Assembly (NCBI GenBank): GCA_037962975.1
Contig: CM075675.1
Coordinates: forward strand, 102,849,718-102,913,717
DNA from: Clitoria ternatea
Lineage: Eukaryota > Streptophyta > Magnoliopsida > Fabales > Fabaceae
Reading direction: 5' to 3'
Length of the DNA stretch: 64,000 nucleotides
The translations under genes and the position numbers were made by a program. Below, piece by piece: positions 11,258 through 24,677 of the stretch. The notes beneath the pieces are model-generated. The model worked only from the letters and a program-made list of their open reading frames with translations, ran no database searches and had not been told where the DNA came from. The stretch's first letter is position 1. Every line of letters starts with the position of its first letter.

Positions 11258-14200
11258 ATGCCTTCTTCTTCCCCCAAATCCTTCTACGCTCGTCCCTCTC
11301 CTTTCTCCTCTTTCTCATCTCGCAGATCCTCCTTCCTCATCCTCTCACTCCTCTTCATCACTATCTTCTCCCTCTTCTTCGCTTTTCTCCGACCCCTTTC
11401 TCCCTCCCCCTGCCTCAACCGCCACCCCAGATCGGTTCGCGTGCTCTGGGACCATGGCCCCTCCACGCCTCGCAACTCTGGGGACGAAACCAGGCGTAAA
11501 GTTATGGCCTTTGTTGGTGTTCAAACTGGGTTTGGATCTGTGGGTAGACGCCAATCCTTGAGGAAAACTTGGTTCCCTTCTGATCCACAGGGGCTTCAGC
11601 GGTATTTGTTGTTATTCTTCTTTGTTGTCTAATTTTAAGTGCTTTTCAATCGTGGGTTTTTGAGAAAGGTGGTTTATTTGTAGAATCTTGCTGCGTAACT
11701 GTTGTTGTTTATCAGTGATCTGGTTTTGAAGGAAAATTAAAGGACAAAGTTAGGTGCTTGCTTCTGATGCCGTTCTCTTATCAGAATTGGAGTTTCAACT
11801 CGATAACTTGTGAAATATAGATCGGCATTAATGGTTGGTCGGGTTACCTTGATGCAAATTCAATTCTGATTGGAGAACGCCACGAAAAGCATATGTGGAA
11901 CTACACTTGAGTGTTTTTGTTTTCCAAAAATAAATAAATGTGGTTGTTTGTGGCATCAGCGTTTGGAGTGTTGTGTCATGCTTCAATAAGGTGTGTGTTG
12001 CATGAAAATTATGAAAGTGAAAGTTTCATTCATGAGTATTATGCTGGGTTATTGTTTGTATCTATGTGACACAGTTTGGATCCATTCTGGTGTCTGTATA
12101 TATGTGTGTAGCAGCTAGTGGGGTTCATGAGTGAAAGTGATACTTTTGGTTTTGTTGGTGGGTTGGGTTGGGTTGGGTGGATTTGAGGGAATTTGGGTCT
12201 TAAAGTGGTGTGATGAATTTGATGTATTGATCTTTACCAGTTGCTATCGCTTGCTTGCAGCTTGGAAGAAGCCACTGGCCTGGCTTTTAGGTTTGTTATT
12301 GGTAGGACGAATGATAGGTCAAAGATGTCCTCACTTCAGAAGGAAGTAGCACAGTATGATGATTTCATTCTATTGGATATTGAAGAGGAGTACAGTAAGC
12401 TCCCATACAAAACGTGTGTGCTGAGAATTACTAAACTGATGTATTTTATGTCTGTAGTGTGTTGCTAAGGAGACCTTGGTCTTTTATTACAGGTTGGCTT
12501 TCTTCAAAGCTGCTTATGCACTTTTTGAAGCTGACTTTTATGTCAAAGCTGATGATGACATATATTTAAGGCCAGGTGTGATTCCTATCAGTTCTTAACT
12601 TGATTGGATGTAATATAACCATGACTTGTGTTTGAGATTAATAATTAGATAATTACCCTTGTAATTAAGATTTATGCAATCAGCAATTATATTCATTTTG
12701 ATGTCAGATCGTCTTTCATTACTACTGGCAAAAGAGCGATCTCACCCTCAGACTTACATAGGATGCATGAAAAAAGGCCCTGTTTTCACTGATCCGAAAC
12801 TCAAATGGTTAGTTCTGTTTAGATTAAGTATATTTTGTCTGTGAAGTTTTAATTTTATCCCTTCTTGGCTTAATTTCCTTACCCTACACTTTTCACAATG
12901 TCACTTTTTTGTTCGGGATAAAATATTTCATTATTAAAATGCTTCTATTATGATGTGGTGTTAGTTTTACTGTATCAGCATTCTGTTAGGAGTTAGTTTT
13001 GGTTGTAACAGAATCAGTACTCAGAACCTTAGGTGATCTCACATTCAATATAAATAGCAGTTCTGATTTGTTGTTATTAGTTTTATCATTCAGTAATAAA
13101 ATTTAGATTCAGAAACTCTAGATCTGTCTGCCACTCTCAGCCTTTTCTTATTCTACTATGTAAGATAAACATTGGAGCTTGCTAGTTGCTGTCTAGACTT
13201 TATGTCCTCTTACAGAAAAATTAGACATAGATTACTAATACTATTTGTGGGACAAATCAATAGTTACTAGCTTGGAAGATTATATGTCTGATGATAAACT
13301 TTGCAAGTAGAAGTAAGCTTTAATTATCAGCATCAGACCGAAATTTACCTTCTGTTTTTGTTGTGTTTTTAAACTAAGCTACTTTTAAAGAGTAAATTCA
13401 TATTTAATTCTTTAGTTTTCTTTATCTTTTTATTGTGGGGATGGGTTTTTCTAAGAAGCAGGTAGGGGAGTGAGACTATGGATTTGAAATTTGCAGTGTA
13501 TGTGTTCTAAAGATGAGGATAAATGGTTCAATCATGGTTGGACTAAGATAAATATGTAACTTCAGCTAAGATCTTACAGAAATAGGATATGATTGACTTA
13601 TGTGAACTTTAGATGTTGTACATCTGTAAATTGATTTTTAAGCTTCTAATAAATATGTATCTTTTTGTATTTAAAATACTTACTAAAATTTGAGAATTGT
13701 AATAAATGTCATTCTTTAATAATAGTCTCATGTATAGTGAATTGGAAAATTATCACCATTTCATTAAAGGACTGGATTAGCCAATTTTATGACTATTCAT
13801 TTCATAGAATAAAGGAAGAGAACGAATGATCATCCTCTAGGGTCCCCCCTTTTTATTTTTATTTTTATGGCTATTTCAAGTTCCTCAAGTTTTTGAGCAT
13901 TTTAAACATCCAAACAAAGTGAAGGAAAATTATTCCTCGGTGCCGCGTACTCTTCTTTGCTCTTTCTTTTGATTTCATCCCTTTCCTTACCCTCCAACCA
14001 TGTTAACATACCCTTGGGGATCAAATTGAGAATAGTCCAGCTTTTTAAGGGACCTGAACTGTTTTTTGCCTCCTCTCTCTCTCTCTCTTGTTGGAAATGT
14101 AAACATAGGTTTTCACTTATCACCAGCATATTTACTTCTTTTTCTTATAGATTAGTTGTACTGTTAAATCGTGCAGGTATGAACCACTATCTCATTTGCT

Positions 14201-16382
14201 TGGAAAGGAGTATTTTCTTCATGCTTATGGTCCTATATATGCTCTTTCTGCTGATGTTGTATCAAGCTTGGTTGCTCTTAGGAATAACAGGCAAGTTTTT
14301 TGTTCTCTGAATTTATTGCTTGGTCACTTGACCTTTAATAGCATTAGGTTCTCAAATAACTCACATGTAACTATTAGGAATTTTTTTTTTTGCTGATATT
14401 CAGTGTAGTAACACTCGATGAACTCGTTGATGTCTAGGTGTTGGATTTTTTGTTTTTTTTTTTCATTATTTTAATTTTTGAGATTAATGTAATGATGTGG
14501 CCTTCTTTCCTACTCATCCGCTTTTCCTCCTATTTATTGGATTTTGCATACTCATTGTGTTTAGGTAAATATTGTCTTTTTTGTATCTTTTTGTCTGAGA
14601 TATGTCAAATGGTAGATTTATAAATATCTGATGAGTAACAAAAGCTGAGATATTACCCTAAAAGAACCGTGTTTAGTCATACTGAATTGTGTCACTGATC
14701 AAAATGGATTTGAGAAGATGCCCTTATTATTATGGCGAAGATGTATGTGTCACGTTGCCCTTAGGTTCATTGATTACACTTATAAAAAGGGCAGACATAT
14801 CTATGTTGTGCAGTCTTGAGGAATCTTATAAAGAGGGTTAAGCTATACATGTTCACACCCTGCTCACTTAGATCATTAATTCTTTATCATCATCAAATAT
14901 TGCCTTATCTAGTAGTCTTTGTGAACGGTTCTTACAAAGATGTCTTCAAAAATAATCATTGAATTGCTTGCAGTTATGGGCTGAGCAGATTTTTTACTGT
15001 CTTCATCCAATTGTTACACTATTTTACTTTAGACCTTAAAGATTAGTTATGTGAGGTTTTAAAATTGGTTTCTTTCTTATCTCTTGCCACAAAGGGAAGA
15101 TCATGGTGGATAAAATGATCTTATGGACCTAGTTCAGTCCCCACTGCTTTCCAGATTCCAATTCCTAGTAATTTTTGCATCTTTCTTTCAATCACAGTTT
15201 CCGGATGTTCAACAACGAGGATGTTACCATCGGAGCTTGGATGCTTGCAATGAATGTCAACCATGAGAATAATCATGAACTTTGTTCTCCAGACTGTACA
15301 TCCACATCAATTGCTGTGTGGGATATTCCCAAGTGTTCAGGTTGGTTTTTCTCCTTGCATAAAATATTAGTATTAGATTTCAGAAGACTGTACCAGTGTC
15401 GAATGGTTCACAGTATGATTTGGTGCATGGTTCTAGACTTTTCTAGGTATAGGAAATGGGAGGATACATTTAGTTCATTTTTTGAATTGAAATTTGCTAG
15501 TATTTTGGATCTTAGATTCCAATACTCTAGTCTAAAGTCTAATTTACTTATTTTATGTTATGATTTAGCCTAGATTCTAGTTTAATTTGAAGTTATTTTA
15601 TCTTATTTTTGTCCACCAATGGGTCCAGTCCAGCCAACCATTTAAATAAAGTGGAACACTGACTTTTTTTTTGGGTTAAAAAACTTGAGTAAGAACAAGA
15701 ATTGTGGGCTGCTTATTTAGGAACTCAATTGAAAGAGGAGTGGCCAGAATGCTGCTAATATCATTTTGGATCACAACTCGGAATGAAAGTTCCAAAATGT
15801 AATTAGGAGGTGAAAATAGCTAACCATGTAACACTGGTCTGTATGATAACATCCCATTGAATATTCTGAGAATTGCATGAAATTCATGTAGATGAGCTCC
15901 TAAACAAAATTATCCTTGGGTAATTTGGGCTACCTCATGGATACTTTTTGTTTGAAGCTTCTCAATGTTATCTTGTATATTTCGTGTCCCATTAAGGTGC
16001 ATGTTTTTTCTGAGTAGTGCTGTTTGAGAGTGAAAGGAATGCACTATATGTAAATATATTCACAATGTCTCGTGCCTATCAGTTATAGGCTATGCATTGG
16101 TGCATTGACAATAATCCTGCGCGTGTTTAAGGTTTGAATCCGATCTGATCTAGAAATAGGATTTTTTTTTTTAGGTGAGATTCTTTCATTAGAGTTTGTG
16201 TTTTAGTCAGCATATTATGATTTTTGATGAGAATATGTAGTGTAATTCAAAGCAATGTATTACTATTCATAACGATCCCAAGATTGTTATGTACAGGTCT
16301 GTGTAATCCAGAAAAGAAAATGTTGGAACTCCATCAAAAGGAAAGCTGTACTCAGACTCCAACTGTGGAATCTGATGAATAG
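11258..16382 (+). CDS. B3GALT14: GT31 beta-1,3-galactosyltransferase, B3GALT12/13/14 type
   Basis: Seven exons: 11258-11601, 12261-12413, 12493-12575, 12708-12807, 14177-14290, 15198-15340 and 16297-16382. They total 1023 nt, or 340 residues plus TAG. Exon phases agree at every junction. The intron 14291-15197 begins with GC (AG|GCAAGT) and the others with GT. The protein is a type II Golgi membrane enzyme: short N-terminus with RR at 22-23, one membrane segment at about 26-44, a stem, then the GT31 domain from about residue 95. It has VGVQTGF, FRFVIGRTNDR, LDIEEEYSKLPYKT, the metal-binding DDD at 186-188 in VKADDDIYLRPD, GPVFTDPKLKWYEP, and NNEDVTIGAWM at 270-280. This pattern fits the Arabidopsis B3GALT12/13/14 group, probably acting on cell-wall glycoproteins or glycans; the exact acceptor is unknown. 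The start at 11258 is the first that gives the family's MPSS...K.F.ARPS N-terminus. Confidence 0.92.
12984..13139 (+). repeat. Possible copia-type solo LTR in GT31 intron 4
   Basis: The stretch starts TGTTAGGAGTTAG. It has TATAAATAG near 13051 and AATAAA near 13095, the usual order in a short copia LTR. I found no target duplication and the right boundary is a guess. It would explain part of the unusually long 1369-bp intron. Confidence 0.3.
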
Positions 16383-18476
16383 TATTTGTCCATATATTTA
16401 TGAAGGTGAAAATTGCTTCCTCTTGCTATGTTTTACTGCCATGAGAAGCTGCCATTGCAATCCATTGATCTTCCTTCTTCTGATCCATATTTCTTCATGT
16501 CTCATGGCATTTTGATGTCTTTTCTTTTCTAGTGTTTTTTTCCAATGAGTTTTTCTCTTGTATTTTCTTCCCCTTTTCTTCCAACCTTCATTAGGAAGGA
16601 AGGAAGGAAGGCTTTATGGTTTATATTATAGAGCATAAGAAAGTAGATAGACTTTGAGGATGATGATATCATTTAATTTCCACTAATTTCTGAATTTTGA
16701 AGCCATTCTTTTTTAAGATTACATGCACTATTAAATGGAGCATTATCTTTTGGTAGAGCTGTGTGTGTGTGTGTGATGTGGCTTAACTATAATGTGGGGA
16801 TCTTTCAATTGAGCATAGATAATTTCACAACGAGATGAAGAGAACGAAAGATGTATATATTTTTCTTTCACATTCATAATAAACCAGCCTTTATATGCAG
16901 AAGATGTAGGAAGATCTCTTGACATTTTCAGTTTGCAAGGATTCTAACTAATTTAAAGATGTCTTGCTTTTTGAAAGATGTGTTTTGGTTATGAACCATT
17001 ACGTTTATCACCCAAAAAAGACATTGTTACGTGTAAAAAGTTGGTATCAATTAATTGAAAATTATCATATATTCACATTATTGAATGATCGTGCAAACTT
17101 TTTTACATTGATAATGTATTTCAACTAAAATTTTCTTATAAATAAAAATTAATTTTATGATGTGTCTCACATGTTGATTGATTTAAGAGCATGCTAATAA
17201 TATTTTCTTAAGGTTTGTGGTTTCTTCCTCAAGCATTGCTTTTTGTGATTAAAATTTGAGATGATTTGGTCTCCTTCCCGAAGGTAATTCAAGAGTTGAG
17301 GTTTGTTAATTGAAGTTGGTCAAGTATAATTTTTAATCTGTTAATTAACTATGTATTAACAACTATTAGATGGCTTTATTTTTATAATTAATAACCAAGC
17401 AGATACTTAATTAATTGTAAAGTTTGAAGCAGTATCCAACAATAATTATTTCTTAATTACTGTGTCAACATTGATCAGAGAAGCAACACCTCAATTAGAG
17501 AAGCAACATTCTTTATTGGTGGGTTCCTTCAACGACGTTTGGCAAGTGACCCTTTCTTTAAATTGAAACAACAACTCCAAGAGAAAGGGATTTTTCTCAT
17601 AATTGAAACCTATGTTTTGAAAATAATTATTAACATCACAAATAGGAAGAAGTATAAAATAGAAAACATGTTTTTTTTTAAATACTAGAAAAATAAAAAA
17701 TACAGTATTTTAAATTTTTTTAAAATGTGAAAGAAAAACAAAAACAAAATAGAAAATTAGTTGTATTTAAACATAATTTTCAGTTTTTTAAACTGAAAAT
17801 TCGAGAACACATTTTTATAAATTTTCATATTTTTTAGAAGATAATAAAATTTAAAAAACTTACTAAAAACTTAAAAATGAAAATTAAAAAATATTGTCTT
17901 AACTAAACATACCTTAAACCTCATTAATAAGTTTTAATGATGGAAATTATAATAAAATACATATATTTTTTAAGATGAATCCCATAACATTAAAGAAAGA
18001 CAACCATTTTCTTAAAATTGTGAAATAGTTTTATTTTATATATAGAGACAAAGAAAGTATGATGTAACCTAAGCACAGAAATAGTGTAAACTGCAAATGC
18101 CCTGAGAATCACTTCATTCTCTCTGATATCAGGCAAACGTTCAACTTATTATGATTAAACATTTGAGGTGGACCTTCCACATTATGTCAGAGGTCACTTT
18201 CACATTTTTCTAGTTTTTTCTTAAATTACCTAATCTATAAAAACAAACTACATTCTAAAATTTGCACACTTTTTATTTTTTAATAAAAAAATTATATCAA
18301 TCATTATGTTTCAGATAACTAGCCTAATTGACATTCCAGACCAAGCAACTTAAGAAAATTGGAGCCATTAGCATAGAGGCTGAGAAGCTGTGGTTGCTTC
18401 CTCTATTGCTGTAGCCTTATAACATCGATGAATGAGTATCTGCCACCCATATAGTTAACAGTAGAGTTTATTTATC

Positions 18477-18635
18477 ATGTGTAATTTTACATAAGTTAAG
18501 AGATTAAAAAAGAAAATTTTTATTTAAAAATATCATTAATACTTATTTATTTTGATTTTTAAGTAATTCTCAGCGTAATTTTTAATAAAATAATTCTATT
18601 TTAAATCGTTTCTTATCTTATGTAAAGTTACACAT
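18477..18635. mobile_element. Fold-back MITE-like element
   Basis: ATGTGTAATTTTACATAAG at the left pairs with a reverse-complement arm ATGTGTAACTTTACATAAG read from 18635 leftwards. The arms extend to about 27 bp with a few mismatches around an AT-rich centre of about 100 bp. There is no coding capacity. The target duplication is unclear in this AT-rich context. Confidence 0.6.
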
Positions 18636-20765
18636 ATTAAACAAGTCCTGTTTCATATGACGTGGATATAGATATGATTAACTAGAATATAAGTTTTTTA
18701 AAAACAAATAAAAAGATGGTATCACAGAGATATATTTATAACACTATACTAAAGAAGTAATATAAATAATCATTCATTTACTTAGATATTATCCAACTAA
18801 TGAAATCAGCTGTGTTCTAAACCTTTGACAATTAAATAGATAATATTTTTTTAGTTTGTTCAAACAAATTAATGGTAAAAACAATAAATTAGAGATAAAA
18901 ACATGTTACATTTACACCATGCCAGAAAATATAAAAGATAAATAAATAATAATTACAAAGCCAATTTTTATTTAGCACAAAGTATTACTGTTTAAGATAA
19001 GCACAAAAGTATCTTAAGGAGTTGTAGAAACGGTGAAAAAAGAAAGAAATTTAAGGGGGGAGGAATAAAATTAAGTAAAGATGATATTTTTTTCATTAAT
19101 AAATAGTAATTAAAAAACAATGGATATTTTTTTTAGTATGTATCTAGATATATCAAAACGTATATACATGCATTATTTCAAAAAAAAATAATTAAAAACA
19201 GTATTGATATTTTTATGTGTATAGTTAAGAGTAACATTTTCAGAATCGGATCGGTTATTGTTATTAAATTAGTTTAAACGAATTGTAACTAAATTGGGAA
19301 TCATACCGTAAGTAATAAAAATATTGAACTAAATCAATTACCTTTGATTTATAATCTAACCAATGAGACCAACTTATTTGTTCTGATTTTAAAATCAATG
19401 GTGGAGAGCATTAGATACTTTTCCCGTACAAATACTTATTGCAAGAAAGAATGGATGAAGCTAACGCAGAAGAAATTGGACCCATTTTATGTTAATGTTG
19501 GTGGTGGAAATTCATTTATTGTTTTCAAATTATTTTTCCCATAAAGATGGGATGTCACCTTTCGTTGAAGTCAAGTTTCTTCATCTTTTTTTATTTTAAT
19601 ATTAGTAGCATCTTATTTGGGTATCATTCAATTTCATCCAATGAATTCCCAAGAATCGCAATATGTAGTGGAAATATGGGCCTCCAATTATGGACCCATT
19701 ATTGGCCCATTGAAAGTCAATCATGCTGGGCCATTGTCCTAATTCTGGAAAGCTTTTCATCAAATCAGGATACATAGGGACCCATCTGGCCCATCAAATA
19801 TCTACCTTTTCTGTTCCAATTAGTAAAAACAAATAGTGAACTTGCTTCCTGCTGAGGTGGAGCTGACACATTTGTCACCTCCTAGCCTTAAACCTATGAT
19901 CTATGCCTACTCAAATCCATTTTTATTTATTTTTTATAGAGTAACAAAACATTGTTCATATAAAATTTCAAAAACTATATTTATTTGATTTGACATAAAA
20001 AATTAATAATTGAGGTATACCTCTCTCATAATGAATAATTTTATCCACACCAGTTTGTTTTTACAATTCTGCATGGGTGTGGTGTCATAGCATGTGAAGT
20101 TTGTAAACTAGAAGTTTTAAGAAATGACCTAATAGTAATTATATGTGTAGTTATCTGATTTTGACAAAAAAGAAATGATAATATTACATGATCATCTAAA
20201 AATCATTTCATATAAGTTGAATGTTATAAAATGATTAGTTAATAGGTCTATCAGTAAATATCTCAAACTGATAACAAAAAAAAGTATGTGAAATTTGTCC
20301 ACATTTAAAGTGTTACCAATGCTATTTAGATATAACAGCAAAGTGAGTTCATAATTTGGCTTTCTAAATTCGGAAAAGCACTTTTTGAAAAGAAAAGAAA
20401 CAAAAAGAAAAATAAAAGTAGTGTTATTGTGTTCAAAATAAGATCTCAAACTAAACAATGACATTAGTGGCACAACAGCATCTTTGATTGCTCATCTAAA
20501 AAGCAATTGTGGACACCTTATTGAGTAATTTTTTATTACCTTTTGAAATTTTAAAAGTTAAGGGGGAGGGACACATAAGAAAATGACAGAAATAACATAT
20601 TAATGTTAATCATTACAATATCTGATGATTATTCTGTTAATTGTTTGTATCATATAATAGTGGTTTGAGTGGCCTCATGATATGGACTGTGATTCAGACA
20701 ACACTACAACAGTCCCAGTACTCCACTGATCATTCTTCTATTCTTCCTTGTTGATTATTATTTTT

Positions 20766-20928
20766 AGTACTTTTTATAATAAGTTGTTTTTATAATTGAT
20801 GTAGAAAATATTTTTAAAATCAATGCTAAGAATAGTTAATAAGAAAATTTATGATAAACATTAATTTTAAAATTAGTATAAAAATATTTTTTACATTAAT
20901 TTTAAAAATAACTCATATAAAAAATACT
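20766..20928. mobile_element. Fold-back MITE-like element
   Basis: The left arm (AGTACTTTTTATAATAAGTT) and the reverse complement of the right arm (AGTATTTTTTATATGAGTTA) match over about 60 bp with scattered mismatches. The element is almost entirely A/T and non-coding. Ends of this kind are common in legume MITEs as far as I recall, but no family was assigned. Confidence 0.6.
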
Positions 20929-22764
20929 CAACAGAGGGATGCTGATTAGAAGATCCAAACCAGCACTTCAAGCAACAACCTAAGTGAAGGAACAATGATT
21001 ATGGCATACATTACATTTGAAAATAAGGAGTGCTACAGATCAATTATTTCATACCATTATGTTTGTTAACACATTGGAGGACCCAGTGACTATGCTTTTC
21101 AGGTATATTTTCTTCATCTATATTAATTGAAGTAATTTTATTTAAATTTCTACAAATTCAGTGTTTTGCATGTATTAATAAAATTGCTTAAGAATTTTTT
21201 TAAAAAAACTGGTTCAGTTATGTTCTAAAAGTAAGAAATAAATTCAAGGGTCTGTTTATTTTCAGATAGTAACAAAAAATAACAAATAACGTATACATCT
21301 TTCTCGCTAAAAAAGAACTAATGAAAATATAACTTTTAATAAACATAATAATTTATTAAATTTTAACAGTATGCTAATGCAAAATCAATTGATTGATACA
21401 ACTCATACAAGACATATTTTAATTAGATTTATATGAATACATAGTTGAAATTATAGTTTATTTATTTTTATCTTTCGTGTACTTTTCTAATTTTTTATGT
21501 GTAAATTTGCAAATTAGAAAATGATTAAGGAGAGTACCAAGTACAAACTGAGTAACTTGGCATGTTGTAGTTGTCGGCAACCAATAAGGAGGAGTTACTA
21601 TTACGTTTGGATGAAAAATGAAAATCAATGATTGTGTCGTACATTGTTATGCTTTTTCCTTGTTCTTTTAAATACTTTTCGAAATAATTAAAAAATAATT
21701 GCTGAATTTTTTAACTATAAATATGAGAAAAAAAGTGAAATTCACTTTTATCAATAGAAAATCATTTTTTTATCTAAGTTTAATCTAATTTTATAATTTC
21801 CCCTTAAGTTTAATTCTTTAAGTTATTTGTTCACATCCATGTTTTCTCCTTTAATTTTATTCCATATCTTAATTTTTATTGAGTCAAAACATTTAGAGAT
21901 ATTTCATATGAATGTAATTTTATTATAAAAATGGTTAATAAAGAAATAATAAAATTATGGGATTTAGTTAATCACGATCATTCTATAATGATTGTTAAGT
22001 GTTTAAAAAGCACATAAAACTAACAATATGGTTAGATAGACCAATTTGTAAGTGAGTAATGGAGTTTTATTTCAATGATGATTTCTTTTTAAATTTGATA
22101 TATCATATTTAAATTTATATGGAGTAGAATCGTTACAGCCAATAAAAACTAATTTAATTGGTATATAGCTTGTTCTTTAAATATATTATTAGAAATTTGA
22201 ATTATATTGTTGAATAAATTTAATTTAGTAATCTATAAATTTTAAATAGATTAGTTTTTAACCATCTATCGTAAAATATTATTGGTTAAAAAATAAAATA
22301 GAAAACTCTACTCTTTTTTTTGATCGGCTTCTACTTTAAATTATTGTCATCTGAGAAACTTGAGGTGTGAAAAAAGGTTGATGAAATTTTGACATGAATA
22401 GAATAAATTACAAAAATTTTGGGGTATCTAATTGGTAATCTCATCTGTTTATTTTGAAATTAAAATATATTATAATTTCATATTATTTTTTAATTGAAAA
22501 ACTAAAAATAAACATCAGTGCTTGATTCCATAACCTATGGGAGATGAAAGAATTTATCACTAAACTACTTAACATATTCAAAAAATGTAATACAACCATA
22601 TATTGTTGTATTATATGTAAATGTATATACATTAATAAAATTTATTTGCAAAAAGAATATTCTTATCTTTTTTGTTCATTAATTTTAATTTTTATATTGA
22701 ATAAAAAAGACAAAAGTTTTTATTTTGTAGATAGATTTTATTAATGAATATATATTTTATAAAT

Positions 22765-23526
22765 TGAACTGTCCTACACCGGGGTCAAGAGATCCGGTGT
22801 GGGGCCAGTCACAAAAATCAAAGATTAAATGAGATTGAAGACCGGTTCTCCAAGTATCCGGTCTACATATCCGGAGTCCCAATATGAAGAGAGCGGTTTC
22901 GATGTCCTGGAGGTCTTTCACACCGACCTCACGCGTTGATGTGGGCGAAAGGTGGTGTCACCTGTGAAGATTCTCTGATGCTCAAGTCAGTAATAGTATT
23001 TCAAATTTGGAATGTTTTGTGATCACTCTATGGAATCCAGATAGTAACAGAAAAGAGAGAAAAAAAAAGGATCCCCCAGTAAAATAAAGAGAGTTCTTAT
23101 ACCTGATTGGCTCGATATACAAGGACTTGTTAGTGGGGAACCACTAACCTCCATTAATTAAATAAATTATTATTTAATGCGCACTCGTCAGCATGATTGA
23201 CGCAAGTGGTTATTTTATATTGAGCGTAGAGAAAGTAGGGCTAGTCTTAGGGGACAAGTTGATTATTTCCAGGAACAGATTATGGCTCATAGTATGGAAA
23301 ATGGAATCTTTGTCCTTGTCCCTGTAGCAATGCCCATTGTCTTCTGTATGGTGACGTGAGTGTTATCCGATGTGCATGGCGATATCCTGGACAACCGGTA
23401 TAGGGAGAACACCCGATACAGATTTAGAGTCCGGATGTATACCGATGACACCGGTGACACGTTGAAGAACGGATAAGAGATGTTATACTGTCTTATAGAA
23501 CGGATATCGGTATCGAGCCCAGATCA
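22765..23526 (-). mobile_element. Solo LTR of a Tat-type Ty3 element, reverse orientation
   Basis: The minus strand reads TGATCTGGGC... to ...GGACAGTTCA, 762 bp. The target duplication TAAAT lies at 22760-22764 and 23527-23531. Its sequence matches the LTR at 60175-60981 in several blocks, including the shared start TGATC, GAATCTTC.CAGGTG.CACCA, ACCTCCAGGACA-like text and the end CAGTTCA. No internal element sequence adjoins it, so it is a solo LTR left by recombination. The divergence between the two LTRs shows they are from related but separate insertions. Confidence 0.88.
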
Positions 23527-23531
23527 TAAAT

Positions 23532-24677
23532 ATAATATAACTATAGTTGTATTATATTTTTTAAATATGTCAAGTTTTGGCAACCCTTATTAAATAAGTA
23601 ACTCTTATTGGAGTTAAAAAATAATAAATGAATTATATTACTTAAAATTTTATCTCTCCTATTATAATTGGCTGACACAAATTAATTTCTTTCCTTATTG
23701 ACTTTGCCTGAATACAAGTCATTAACTATGATAGAATGAAAATTAGTAGAAAGAGAATGAAGGGATAGAAAAAATGGTCTTCCCAAAGATCTTAAGGGTA
23801 ATTTTGAAAAATTACTCCTAATTTCAAACAAAGTTAATAATTTTAACTGAACTTGTAACATTTTATGATGTTAAATTAAAATTTAATTTGCCATACAAAA
23901 AATTCACTTAGGTAGTATTGAGGTTAAATTAAATTAATCTGATTAATTAGGAATTTTTCCAAGTTATTATAAATTAATTGGGAGTTGTAAATAAAGCGAT
24001 AAAAATTTTAAAGAATTAATTTCTATGAATTAAATTCTAAAATTTAAAGTTAAATATAATTTACCACAAGGTAAATGTAAATTTTGTTAAAGGAAATAAA
24101 AGGAAAATAGAAAAGGAAGAGGAAATGACCAAAATGCCCTTGCCATTAAAAATCATTTCCTTCTTCCTTCACACGTGAAAGGTAAAGACATAAGCTTCTT
24201 CTTCTTCTCACATGGCTATGAGCTTCGTGGGCATGTTTGGAGCATGATTCTTCAACGAAACTTAAAATTGATCGCAAAAGTGTAATCATGGAAGTGAGGT
24301 GAGTATTATGGTAGCTTCAATTTCCATTTCCATGGCTTCTTGCTTCAAACTGAAAATGGCATAATCAATAAAGATTCTTGGGTCTTTCTTGTTCTGGTGT
24401 TTTCATGTAACAAAGAGGTGGAACAAAGCTTTTAGAGTCCAAATGTGGTGTTCAACATTAATGAGTTTTCATTTCGATGCCCGTAAGTTGCAGACCAAGT
24501 ATCGATGAGGCGTTAGCCGAAAAGAGACTCAGAACCGAGAACAAAACTAGTCGAGATAAGCTTTAAAAGCCTTAAAAATGTATTAGGAGTTGTTTTAGTA
24601 AAGTGGGTTTTAGTTTCGAAGGTCGAAATGCTAACCCAATTCTTAAACCCTTTACATTCTAGATATTGGGCGTACCC
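23532..24677. other. Left part of an old LTR-like region
   Basis: AT-rich DNA with text often seen in plant Ty3 LTRs (AAATGACCAAAATGCCC near 24124, then TTCTTCTTC runs). It continues at 39416 beyond solo LTR A: the target duplication TACCC joins 24677 to 39416. No ends could be set and no coding sequence is visible. Confidence 0.35.

Larger units (their letters stand above)
16383..22764. other. 3' UTR of GT31 gene and long intergenic region
   Basis: About 300-400 bases after the stop are likely 3' UTR, including a (GGAA)n run near 16597-16610 and a short (GT)n near 16760. The rest, to the solo LTR at 22765, is AT-rich DNA with two fold-back elements (listed separately) and scattered open frames that look random. 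No other gene is seen. Confidence 0.55.

Noticed and set aside
16110..16150. GGTTTGAATCC near 16131 as part of a tRNA T-arm
   Set aside because: No matching acceptor, D or anticodon arms could be found around it, and it lies in a GT31 intron.
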